NCBI GenBank assembly: GCA_030668025.1
Contig: DAOUUT010000048.1
Coordinates: forward strand, 1-16,259
DNA length: 16,259 nucleotides
Reading direction: 5' to 3'
Source of the DNA: Promethearchaeota archaeon
GTDB lineage: Archaea > Asgardarchaeota > Lokiarchaeia > Sigynarchaeales > SOKP01
Below the pieces are notes generated by a model. The model did no database searches. It had not been told where the DNA came from and worked only from the letters and a program-made list of their open reading frames with translations. A program made the translations under genes and the position numbers. Positions 8,150-16,259 of this stretch are shown in pieces. The stretch's first letter is position 1, and each line of letters starts with the position of its first letter.

Positions 8150-8296
8150 TTAATCTCTAGGTTGCCCCAGTAGGGAAACTAAATCTATTTTGTAATGCGT
8201 CATAACTTCTTTGGCAATCCAAGACAAATATTCATCGTTCAAATCTATCAAAAGGGATTTATGAACGCTTAAATTAATAGGAATGTACTCAATCAT
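8150..8296 (-). pseudogene. GNAT-family acetyltransferase N-terminal stub
   Basis: A 48-codon frame starting MIEYIPINLSVHKSLL and continuing LNDEYLSWIAKEV, then IDLVSLLGQPRD before a TAA. The spacing of EYIP, LNxEYLxWI and a closing LGQ resembles the first 50 residues of small N-acetyltransferases of the GNAT family that I associate with archaeal genomes; this resemblance is from memory. An intact protein would have about 160-180 residues, with the acetyl-CoA loop (R/Q-x-x-G-x-G/A) downstream. That loop is absent: none of the three frames from 8149 down to 8041 continues the family, so the rest appears deleted rather than frameshifted. It lies 107 bases downstream of the transporter on the same strand. 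It may alternatively be a genuine small protein. Confidence 0.5.
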
Positions 8297-8403
8297 ATGT
8301 GGTAATATGTTTTTTTTATATAAGTTATAATAAAAAAAGTAGAATGAATTTATTATTATATTTATTTTTCACTCATCTAATTAATTAAATCTTTTGATAA
8401 ATA

Positions 8404-9831
8404 TTATAAACCTAATTCTCGTAAATTGCGATGAACTTCTTGTTTTTTGATACCTTTCAGATCAAACCATTTATAAAAGATTAACGCACCCACACTGCAA
8501 AAAATGAATGGAATCAATCCTTGAATTATCCGAAGCCCTACTAAGGCATCAAGCTGATGAGAAACATTTAAGGGGTCATAAATTGTAAGCGCGTGAATAA
8601 TTGCTATAATAAAACTCTGAAACACTACAGAAGTGCGAACGAAAAAATTTCTAATTCCAAGTAAAGTAGTCTCGTGATGTTTTTTTAATTTCACAGCGAT
8701 TTCATCGTAACAATCAGCCAAAACAGGTGATAACATAATCATGAACAACGATCCTGATACTCCATTTAAGATGCTTGTTAAATAGAACTGAAACGCGTTC
8801 ACAATAAAGAGGTTTAATAATAGACTTATTCCGTAGAAAGCTAAACCTAATGCATAAGTGTTCGAATGTCCTATTCTTTTAGCTAAGCGAGCCCATATAG
8901 GTATTGTTAGAAAAGAAGATAAAAGCATTAAAATTGAACCTAAGCTTCTTATGTATTGCCCCTCTTGTAGAACATCGTCAATAAAGTTGACTGTATTCAT
9001 GCTCATAAGACCAAACGCAATCATGAATGTAAGATAAGAAAATACAGCCAACATGAAATTTTTTTGTTTTATAACCATCTTCATAGTTTTAAAAAATGGT
9101 ACTTTTTCCGAGTTGTTGTACCCTACGATAAATCTCTCTTTTATCACTTTAGGTTCCTTGGATCCATGTATAAATACCATAAGCGAACACGAGAGTATAA
9201 TAACGCTAATAAACGCAGCGATTGTAAACGATATAGGATTCCCCGGATCAATTACTAGTGACCAGATTGTGATTGCTAAGAAATTTGCTATAAAAGTAAA
9301 AATTTGAGTCAATATCCCTCCTTTTCTACGGGTTGTATCTCCCCTAAAATGTGCTGCAAAAGCACCAAAAGAATGCGTTTGAAGAAGAGAATACGCCATG
9401 TCATATAGGAATACGATAATTATATAATAAAATAGAATAGGTAATACGCTCTCAATCCCTGATACTTGAGGAGGTGTAAATAGGAAGAAAAACAGAATAA
9501 TTGTAGGAATCCCTCCGATAATGATCCATGGCGTATGAAAACCTCGCTTTTTGGTCCATTTGAAGGGTTTATCAGTAAGATATCCTATAACCGGGTTAAT
9601 CAACATACTCAATATTACGTAAAGTGTATTTGCGAGTGCCATATATATTGGCCATAAAGGAACTATACTGATTAAACCGAGCTCTCCTTCGTAGAATGTC
9701 CAGACATAATTATTGAAAGCTATTAGAAAAAAAGTATTCAAAAAATATCCTGTTGAAAACAGTACCATCTTTATCATACTTGGTTCTTCATGTTTAGTAT
9801 GAATCACATCATTATTTGAGGTTTTCATCAT
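8404..9831 (-). CDS. GPH-family (MelB-like) major facilitator transporter
   Basis: 475 residues with about 12 hydrophobic helices and no signal peptide. The loop after helix 2 reads INPVIGYLTDKPF, then KKRGFHTPWI, which fits the D-x-x-x-R-x-G-R/F-x-x-P loop of glycoside-pentoside-hexuronide:cation symporters. Members move sugars, sugar acids or related solutes with Na+ or H+ across the cytoplasmic membrane; the substrate here is unknown. The central cytoplasmic loop (about 225-255) carries KEPKVIKERF as in other members. Two adjacent Met codons (9829-9831 and 9826-9828) could start it; neither has a strong SD. It is divergent from sucC with a shared spacer of about 210 bases and is followed on its own strand by a GNAT-like stub. 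Nothing in the surroundings names the solute. Confidence 0.85.
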   Translation of the reverse strand: MMKTSNNDVIHTKHEEPSMIKMVLFSTGYFLNTFFLIAFNNYVWTFYEGELGLISIVPLWPIYMALANTLYVILSMLINPVIGYLTDKPFKWTKKRGFHTPWIIIGGIPTIILFFFLFTPPQVSGIESVLPILFYYIIIVFLYDMAYSLLQTHSFGAFAAHFRGDTTRRKGGILTQIFTFIANFLAITIWSLVIDPGNPISFTIAAFISVIILSCSLMVFIHGSKEPKVIKERFIVGYNNSEKVPFFKTMKMVIKQKNFMLAVFSYLTFMIAFGLMSMNTVNFIDDVLQEGQYIRSLGSILMLLSSFLTIPIWARLAKRIGHSNTYALGLAFYGISLLLNLFIVNAFQFYLTSILNGVSGSLFMIMLSPVLADCYDEIAVKLKKHHETTLLGIRNFFVRTSVVFQSFIIAIIHALTIYDPLNVSHQLDALVGLRIIQGLIPFIFCSVGALIFYKWFDLKGIKKQEVHRNLRELGL

Positions 9832-10040
9832 TTATTTCAGAGTTCATTTCTTGATATTATTTTATTCGTTCTATTATTTATTAAAGTCTTCTCCCAAAAA
9901 GCAAAAAATAATGTATTGATTCAAACTATAGTTTATTAAAATAAATTTTTTTAAATACTAAGCGATTTTTAATTTAAATCTTATTTCAATCTTGTTCTCT
10001 ATGAGATTTAACTAAATTTTATTTTAAGGAGGTTAATATC
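9832..10040. promoter_or_regulatory. Divergent promoter region between transporter and sucCD
   Basis: 209 bases of AT-rich spacer between head-to-head genes, so it must hold start signals for both unless one is leaderless. On the plus strand, TTTAAATA at 9950-9957 is a candidate TATA box for sucCD, which would give a leader of about 60 bases ending in a strong SD. No box stands out clearly for the minus strand. The assignment rests on gene layout and one weak motif. Confidence 0.4.
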
Positions 10041-10046
10041 ATAAGA
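10026..10046 (+). promoter_or_regulatory. Strong SD and probable ATA start of sucC
   Basis: AAGGAGGT at 10026-10033 is the best ribosome-binding site in the window. It is 7 bases from an in-frame ATA at 10041 and 13 bases from the first standard start, TTG 10047. Starting at ATA gives M-R-L-L-E-Y-E, which matches the conserved M-(K/R)-L-x-E-Y opening of SucC; starting at TTG loses two of these residues. The spacing and the family N-terminus therefore both favour ATA. Confidence 0.55.
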
Positions 10047-11165
10047 TTGCTCGAATACGAGAGTAAGGAAATTTTTGCTGAATTTGGAATTCCCTTGGCA
10101 AAATTTATTATTATAAATAACTCAAGTGAAATTGAAGATAAGACAAAAAAATTCTTTTATCCGGCTATGATTAAATCTCAGATTGCAATCGGGAGCAGGA
10201 AAAAAGCGGGTTTAATAAAGATTGCTCAAACTCAAGAAGATGCCGTTTCACTATGTAGAGAATTTTTCAGTAGAAATGTAGCGGGATTCACTGTAGAAGC
10301 GATTATTATCGAAGAACTTGCAAAAATCGATCAAGAATATTATTGCTCCATCGCGGTAGATACTTCAGGAAGGCAGTTCTACCTCATTGCAAGTAAAGAA
10401 GGAGGGATAGACATAGAAGAAGTTTCCAAGGAACGCCCAGAAGCAATAATCAAACTCAATTTTTCGTATTCATCAGGATTAACGGAGAATATTGCTAGAG
10501 TCGCAGCCACTCGACTTGGTTTGTCGGGTACTTCATTACAATTAGGGATTAATATTTTTCTGAAATTATGGGAGATCACAAAAAAATTAGAAACTCAACT
10601 TGTAGAAATAAATCCTCTGGTAATGACTCCTTCGGGATTAATTGCAGTAGATGGCAAAATGATTCTAGATGATGATGCGGCGTTTCGTCAGCCTATTATT
10701 AAAACATTACAAGAGAGGAAGTTAAGTGAACTAGAGAAGCTTGCGAAAAAAGCAGGCTTTTCGTTTGTTGAACTATCCGGAGAGATTGGTATCTTAGCAA
10801 ATGGAGCAGGTCTCACGATGGCTTTATTAGATGTTTTGTCTGATTTAGGTTTACAACCAGCTAATTTTTTGGATGTTGGGGGCGGGGCTAGTAAGGAAAG
10901 GGTATATAAAGCGCTGGAATTGATTTTTAAATTGCAGCCGAAAATTGTTTTGGTAAATATTTTTGGAGGTATCACTCGATGTGACATAGTTGCTCAGGCG
11001 ATAATTCAAGCTCTCAAAGATTTTTCAGATGCTCCACCAATGGTTATTAGACTAACAGGGACTAACGAAAAAGAAGGGATTGCCTTGCTTAAAGAGGCAA
11101 ACATGGATGCGTTTCAAGACGTTATGGATGCAGTTAAAAAAGTAAAAGAGGTGCTGAACGAATAA
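10047..11165 (+). CDS. sucC: Succinyl-CoA synthetase beta subunit
   Basis: 372 residues from TTG, or 374 if the ATA at 10041 is the start (see the SD entry). With SucD it makes succinyl-CoA, or ATP/GTP plus succinate in reverse; cytoplasmic. The N-terminal ATP-grasp domain opens with LEYESKEIFAEFGIP and holds YPAMIKSQ and QLVEINPLVMT, the Glu-Asn pair that binds Mg-nucleotide. The C-terminal flavodoxin-like domain has NFLDVGGGAS and LVNIFGGITRCD, the loop that supports phosphohistidine transfer. The length fits a bacterial/archaeal beta subunit, slightly short. It is separated from sucD by a single base, so the two are translated together. ADP versus GDP preference cannot be read. It is a distant paralogue of the aclB gene at 13847, which shares the ATP-grasp and EINPF pattern. 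Confidence 0.95.
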   Translation: MLEYESKEIFAEFGIPLAKFIIINNSSEIEDKTKKFFYPAMIKSQIAIGSRKKAGLIKIAQTQEDAVSLCREFFSRNVAGFTVEAIIIEELAKIDQEYYCSIAVDTSGRQFYLIASKEGGIDIEEVSKERPEAIIKLNFSYSSGLTENIARVAATRLGLSGTSLQLGINIFLKLWEITKKLETQLVEINPLVMTPSGLIAVDGKMILDDDAAFRQPIIKTLQERKLSELEKLAKKAGFSFVELSGEIGILANGAGLTMALLDVLSDLGLQPANFLDVGGGASKERVYKALELIFKLQPKIVLVNIFGGITRCDIVAQAIIQALKDFSDAPPMVIRLTGTNEKEGIALLKEANMDAFQDVMDAVKKVKEVLNE

Positions 11166-11166
11166 C

Positions 11167-12027
11167 ATGTATATTAACGAGAACTCAAAAGTAATCGTTC
11201 AAGGCATTACGGGAAAACAGGGGATGTTTCACACTCAAATTATGCTTAATTATGGCACTAAAATTGTTGCTGGAGTTACACCCGGAAAGGGGGGTCAAGA
11301 AGTATACGGTATTCCCGTTTTTAATAAAGTGAAAGAAGCAATTCAAGAAACGAGCGCAGACACATGTATAGTTTTTGTTCCAGCAAGATTCGCTTTAGGT
11401 GCAGTTATGGAAAGTCTAGATGCGGGAATCAGGATGACATGTATTATAACCGAGAATGTGCCTGTTTTTGATATGATTCAGCTTGTAGAGAAAGCCAAAG
11501 AAAAAGGAGTATTTTTAATTGGTCCAAATTGCCCCGGAATGCTAATCCCCGATAAAATCAAATTGGGAATAATGCCAAGCGACATGTGTCATTACGGTGA
11601 TGTAGCAGTAATCTCTAAAAGTGGAACATTATCTTACGAAATAACAAAAGCTATTGGGAATAGTAGTATCGGAGTTTCTGCGTATGTCGGTATAGGTGGA
11701 GATCATGTGAGAGGAACAACTATGCAAGAAGCTGTAGCTTATTATTCAGAAGATCCAAACACTAAAATAATCGTCCTTATAGGAGAAATTGGAAGCGACG
11801 AGGAGGAAAAAACTGCAGAGCTTATTAAGAACAATGTTTCTAAACCTGTTATAGCTTATATTGCGGGAAAAAGCGCTCCGGAAGGGAAAAGAATGGGTCA
11901 TGCTGGTGCTATAATTTCGGGCAATTTTGGGTCTGCGAAAGGGAAGATTCAAGCATTAGAAGCTGCTGGTGCATCAATAGCAAATTTACCCTGGGATGTT
12001 CCAAAAATAATACAAGAATTAACTTGA
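11167..12027 (+). CDS. sucD: Succinyl-CoA synthetase alpha subunit
   Basis: 286 residues, full length. The N-terminal CoA-binding Rossmann domain has VQGITGKQGMFHT and AGVTPGKGGQ. IGPNCPGML, SKSGTLSYE and the phosphohistidine loop GHAGAI (about residues 241-246) follow, so all catalytic elements of SucD are present. Two small departures from the usual sequence are seen: GGDHVRGT where most members have GGDP-x-x-GT, and GEIGSDEEE where GEIGG is common. The phospho-His and the Glu of GEIG are kept, so activity is expected. The start ATG lies one base after the sucC stop. The ligase is reversible and fits either direction of the citric acid cycle. It is homologous to the front part of the aclA gene at 15144. 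Confidence 0.96.
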   Translation: MYINENSKVIVQGITGKQGMFHTQIMLNYGTKIVAGVTPGKGGQEVYGIPVFNKVKEAIQETSADTCIVFVPARFALGAVMESLDAGIRMTCIITENVPVFDMIQLVEKAKEKGVFLIGPNCPGMLIPDKIKLGIMPSDMCHYGDVAVISKSGTLSYEITKAIGNSSIGVSAYVGIGGDHVRGTTMQEAVAYYSEDPNTKIIVLIGEIGSDEEEKTAELIKNNVSKPVIAYIAGKSAPEGKRMGHAGAIISGNFGSAKGKIQALEAAGASIANLPWDVPKIIQELT

Positions 12028-12757
12028 GCAATTTGTTCATGCTGATAATTATTAAATCGTTATGCAATCTTGAAATTCCTCTTTTAGTTTTAATATTCTA
12101 AGTAGGTAGGATCCTCTTTCATACATGTAATAAACATTTTAAATTAAATAAAAAGGTTAGCGTAAAATTATACTATTATTAAAAGTGATGTATATTTTTA
12201 CATATTAATTGTGTTGTTCCAAGGAACGTAAGTAAAACCAAAGAAGTTCGGAACCCTGAAAGTACCAAACCAATAAAGAATGAGGATAAATATCTTGAAA
12301 AGAAAAATCATAGTGTGAAAATGCTGATGGTTAGTTTATTACTTACAGCAACTTTCTTTAGTAGCTCAATAATTTCTATTTCCCTTTTTCATTCGTAACT
12401 TCTTTTTCTCAGTAGTAGAGGCTACTTTAATAGCGTGAGTGATAAGGTTTATCATTTCGTGCTCAATAGGAAAAATTAACTTCTCTTTTTATTTTCTTTT
12501 AATGAATCATGGTTAATAGACTTCTATTGATAGAGTGATTTAAGAGATCGGTTCTTATTCTTAATTCATCTCAAAAGATTTTTATTTCTGAATTTTTATA
12601 TATATATATATATATTATTGAGAGTGATATTCATTATTTTAAGTTCACTATAAGTTTAAATATAATAATATATTATAATATATTATAATATATTAATTAT
12701 AAATAATCTTAATAAAATTCATTTTTTATTAATTTGAAAAGGAGGGAAAAATAAAAA
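12028..12757. other. 730-base gene-poor region
   Basis: No convincing full gene. Two short frames look more like protein than noise: on the minus strand 12366-12455 (29 codons, with an open upstream extension reading LIFPIEHEM before MINLITHAIKVA), and on the plus strand a lysine-rich frame ending in a hydrophobic segment at about 12220-12398, with no proper start. Another minus frame near 12115 starts MYERGSYLLRIL and ends after 24 codons. These may be debris of lost genes. The right part is low-complexity AT: nine TA units at 12597-12614 and three copies of a palindrome at 12666-12695. The promoter of the 12758 gene should be within this right part. Confidence 0.5.
12666..12695. repeat. Three tandem copies of a 10-base palindrome
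   Basis: TAATATATTA is repeated three times head to tail without mismatch, and each unit equals its own reverse complement. It lies 63 to 92 bases before the ATG of the membrane protein gene, downstream of a (TA)9 run. It could be a repressor-operator array, a promoter element or simple AT slippage; the position before a gene with a strong SD makes regulation possible. Confidence 0.5.
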
Positions 12758-13846
<1,089 letters not shown>

Positions 13847-15142
13847 TTGGCTCAAAAAAATATTTATGAGTATGATGCTAAAAAGATTTTGGCTAATGAA
13901 TTGCCAAAATATTATCCCGAATTCAAATACCATAACAAGTTAGTGATTATTGACTGCGAGACTGACTTAGAGAAAGCAATCTCAGATAATCCTTGGATAA
14001 ATACAGAAAAAGTTGTAGTTAAACCTGACCAACTTTTTGGAAAAAGAGGGAAAGCAAATCTACTCTTGTTAGATGCAAATTGTGATGAAATGAAAGATTT
14101 CTGTTACACTAATTTGGATAGAGTCTGCGAGATTGGGAATGTACGAGGTGCATTGAAGCGTTTACTTGTCGAACCTTTCATTCCTCACGAAAAAGAATAT
14201 TATGTGTCTATCACAACCGAAAGAGAGGGTGATTTGATCCATTTCAGTTTCGAGGGGGGAATTTATGTGGAAGAAAATTGGGATAAAGTTATTCATATAC
14301 CAATACCTATTGGAACTGATATTAAAACCTTTGATTTAGAGAGTAAACTGCCGGATTTAGGGGATTCTAAAGGTGTTATAATGCCTTTTATTAAGGGGCT
14401 TTATCAAGTGTTTGTCGATCAGGATTTCACTTTTCTTGAAATAAATCCCTTCGCAATCACTCAAGATAATAAAGTTGTTCCATTAGATGTTAAAGCTAGA
14501 TTAGATGATACCGCCATGTTTCTTCACACGGATACTTGGGGGGATTCTAACAACCCGATCGAGTTTCCTACTGCTTTCGGGCAAGTAATGTCTGAAAAGG
14601 AAGCATATATACGGGAATTAGATGAAAAGACAGGGGCTTCCCTCAAATTAAAGGTTCTGAATCCAGTTGGTCGAGTTTGGACTATGGTAGCTGGGGGAGG
14701 GGCTTCAGTTATCTATACCGATACGATCGTGGACTTAGGGTATGGAGAAGAATTGGGGAATTACGGAGAATATTCTGGGAATCCATCACGAGAATATACT
14801 GAAATTTACGCTCAGACCATCATAGACCTCATTACAGAAACGCCTGATATCGCAGGGAGGTCAAAATATCTCATAATTGGTGGAGGAATTGCTAATTTTA
14901 CGGATGTAAAAGCTACTTTTACTGGAATCGTTAGTGCTATCAAAAATTCAGTTGAAAAACTGAAAAAAGCCAAAGTTAAAATTTATGTGCGAAGAGGTGG
15001 ACCTAACGAGAAACAAGGACTTGAACTTATGAAGCAGGTTGGAAAGGAGACCGGCATTCCAATTGAAGTCTACGATAGATACACTCATATGACTAGGGTT
15101 GTCGATTTAATAAAACACGCAGAAGAAACAGGAGGGGCTTAA
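13847..15142 (+). CDS. aclB: ATP-citrate lyase small subunit (ATP-grasp and citrate-binding part)
   Basis: 431 residues. This is the small subunit in bacterial naming, called ACLA in plants. With the large subunit it converts citrate, CoA and ATP to acetyl-CoA, oxaloacetate, ADP and phosphate; cytoplasmic. The N-terminus KNIYEYDAKKILANELP is that of the family and fixes TTG 13847 as start; only a weak purine run serves as SD. The ATP-grasp part has VVVKPDQLFGKRGKA (about 56-70), LLVEPFIPHEKEYYV and FLEINPFAIT. The C-terminal part has VWTMVAGGGASVIYTDT, GNYGEYSGNPS and IIGGGIANFTDV, which line up with the citrate-binding segment of human ACLY. These citrate motifs separate it from SucC. Its stop is one base from the next ATG, so it forms an operon with aclA. 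Confidence 0.94.
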   Translation: MAQKNIYEYDAKKILANELPKYYPEFKYHNKLVIIDCETDLEKAISDNPWINTEKVVVKPDQLFGKRGKANLLLLDANCDEMKDFCYTNLDRVCEIGNVRGALKRLLVEPFIPHEKEYYVSITTEREGDLIHFSFEGGIYVEENWDKVIHIPIPIGTDIKTFDLESKLPDLGDSKGVIMPFIKGLYQVFVDQDFTFLEINPFAITQDNKVVPLDVKARLDDTAMFLHTDTWGDSNNPIEFPTAFGQVMSEKEAYIRELDEKTGASLKLKVLNPVGRVWTMVAGGGASVIYTDTIVDLGYGEELGNYGEYSGNPSREYTEIYAQTIIDLITETPDIAGRSKYLIIGGGIANFTDVKATFTGIVSAIKNSVEKLKKAKVKIYVRRGGPNEKQGLELMKQVGKETGIPIEVYDRYTHMTRVVDLIKHAEETGGA

Positions 15143-15143
15143 A
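15131..15143 (+). promoter_or_regulatory. Ribosome-binding site of aclA inside the aclB end
   Basis: GGAGGGG at 15131-15137 lies within the last codons of aclB, 6 bases before the ATG at 15144. It confirms this ATG and shows that the two subunits are translated from one transcript. Confidence 0.75.
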
Positions 15144-16259
15144 ATGGAAGACTACGAACTTTTTAATAGGAATACACAAGCAATAATTTACGGATTTCAA
15201 AGGAATCCTATCCAAAGAATGCTTGATTTTGATTTTGTGAGTAAAAGAGAAAAACAATCAGTAGCAGCAATAATTAGACCTACTCAGACTGTTGCAATTA
15301 GTTATCACAAGGTTTTTTACGGGAATAAAGAAATTGTTATACCTATTTATAAAACGCTTGATTTAGCGATGAAAAAACACCCTAACGCTGATGTAATGAT
15401 AAATTTTGCTTCCTTTAGATCCTCTTATGAAACTAGTAAAGAAGCTCTTGAATCTGATACTATTCGCACGGTGGTTATTATAGCAGAAGGTATTCCTGAA
15501 AGACAGAGTCGAGAATTAATAAAAATCGCAGAAGAGAGGAGGAAGAATATTATTGGTCCAGCTACCGTAGGAGGAATTGTAGCGGGAGCTTTTAAAATTG
15601 GAAATACAGCAGGAACTTTAGAAAATATTAAACTTTCCAAATTATATCGACCAGGCTCAGTTGGCTTCGTCTCAAAATCAGGTGGCTTAAGCAACGAAAT
15701 GAATTTCATGATAAGCCAAACAACTGATGGGGTATTTGAAGGCATTGCCATCGGCGGTGATAGATATCCTGGTTCAAGCTTAATTGATCATCTCATGCGA
15801 TACGAAGCAAACCCTAAAATTAAAATGTTAGTTGCATTAGGTGAGATTGGTGGTACTGACGAATATGCGATAGTCGACGCTTTAAAAAGTGGAAAAATAA
15901 CAAAACCAATAGTTGTATGGGTAACAGGAACAGCGGCAAAACTGCTACCTAAAGGATTGCAGTTTGGTCACGCGGGAGCTATGGCGGATAGCGCAAGAGA
16001 AACTGCTGATGCTAAAAACCGCGCATTAAGGGAGGCTGGCGCTATCGTTCCAGATTCATACGAAGATTTTGACAAAGAAATTAGAAAAACGTTCGATAAG
16101 TTAAAACAAGAAGGCAAGATTGATCCTATTGACGAATTCGTACCTCCAGAAGTTCCAATGGACTACAATACTGCGATTCGCTTAGGAAAGGTAAGAAGAC
16201 CGACCGATGTAGTAGTGACTATTTCAGATGATAGAGGAGATGTACCAACTTTTGCTGGT
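15144..16259 (+). CDS. aclA: ATP-citrate lyase large subunit, 3'-truncated by window edge
   Basis: 372 residues are visible of roughly 610 expected; the frame is open to the last base. It begins MEDYELFNRNTQAIIYG. In order it shows the CoA-binding domain, IGPATVGGIVAG, GNTAGTLENIKLSKLYRPG, SKSGGLSNEMNF, EGIAIGGDRYPGS, the LGEIGG loop and the phosphohistidine loop QFGHAGAMAD. These match the SucD-like half of ATP-citrate lyase and human ACLY. The last visible residues, VTISDDRGDVPTFAG, are the beginning of the citrate-synthase-like lyase half, which lies outside the window. Seeing this junction favours a true two-subunit ATP-citrate lyase over the separate citryl-CoA synthetase plus lyase system. 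One base separates it from aclB. It is homologous to SucD at 11167 but has the acl-specific GGDR and QFGHAGA variants. Confidence 0.94.
   Translation, partial: MEDYELFNRNTQAIIYGFQRNPIQRMLDFDFVSKREKQSVAAIIRPTQTVAISYHKVFYGNKEIVIPIYKTLDLAMKKHPNADVMINFASFRSSYETSKEALESDTIRTVVIIAEGIPERQSRELIKIAEERRKNIIGPATVGGIVAGAFKIGNTAGTLENIKLSKLYRPGSVGFVSKSGGLSNEMNFMISQTTDGVFEGIAIGGDRYPGSSLIDHLMRYEANPKIKMLVALGEIGGTDEYAIVDALKSGKITKPIVVWVTGTAAKLLPKGLQFGHAGAMADSARETADAKNRALREAGAIVPDSYEDFDKEIRKTFDKLKQEGKIDPIDEFVPPEVPMDYNTAIRLGKVRRPTDVVVTISDDRGDVPTFAG

Noticed and set aside
9053..9307. Two overlapping plus-strand frames inside the transporter
   Set aside because: They mirror membrane helices of the minus-strand GPH transporter and overlap each other in different frames.
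12220..12398. Plus-strand lysine-rich frame with hydrophobic end
   Set aside because: No start codon before the last third and the opposite strand also has open frames; cannot be supported as a gene.

Overview
The window is AT-rich DNA that reads as archaeal, most likely an Asgard archaeon of the Lokiarchaeia type. This placement is inferred from protein character, not from a marker gene. Supporting signs are archaeal TATA-like boxes, mixed SD-led and apparently leader-poor genes, a eukaryote-like JAMM deubiquitinase fused to an E2/RWD-like domain, and a two-subunit ATP-citrate lyase with strongly eukaryote-like motifs. No rRNA, tRNA, CRISPR array or intact insertion sequence was seen.

Layout. 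1-1356 (+): 3' two-thirds of an aconitase, cut by the window start. 1409-2071 (+): E2/RWD-like plus JAMM fusion. 2173-2934 (+): SAM-dependent methyltransferase. 3171-5531 (+): glycyl radical enzyme with the active-site residues of trans-4-hydroxyproline dehydratase, without a neighbouring activase. 5642-6331 (+): seven-helix membrane protein of unknown function. A minus-strand block follows: a GPH-type transporter (9831-8404), a 48-codon GNAT-like stub (8296-8150), class II fumarase (7903-6524) and a 41-codon nucleoside-hydrolase-like stub (6502-6377). Divergent from the transporter is sucCD (10041/10047-12027, +), encoding succinyl-CoA synthetase. A gene-poor gap (12028-12757) leads to a small membrane protein (12758-13372, +), which overlaps convergently a truncated DUF433 gene (13563-13321, -). 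The window ends in aclBA (13847 onward, +), ATP-citrate lyase, with the large subunit running off the right edge.

How the genes fit together. Four of the enzymes belong to the citric acid cycle: aconitase, fumarase, succinyl-CoA synthetase and ATP-citrate lyase. ATP-citrate lyase splits citrate to acetyl-CoA and oxaloacetate, so the set suits a reductive or partial (citrate-cleaving) cycle, or cytosolic acetyl-CoA supply from citrate. The glycyl radical enzyme points to anaerobic amino-acid use.

The less expected content is the E2/RWD-JAMM fusion, the hydroxyproline-dehydratase-like enzyme in an archaeal setting, a sucC that seems to start at ATA, and three short gene stubs that keep a recognisable N-terminus but lose the rest. 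The stubs suggest recent gene decay or rearrangement between the metabolic genes.
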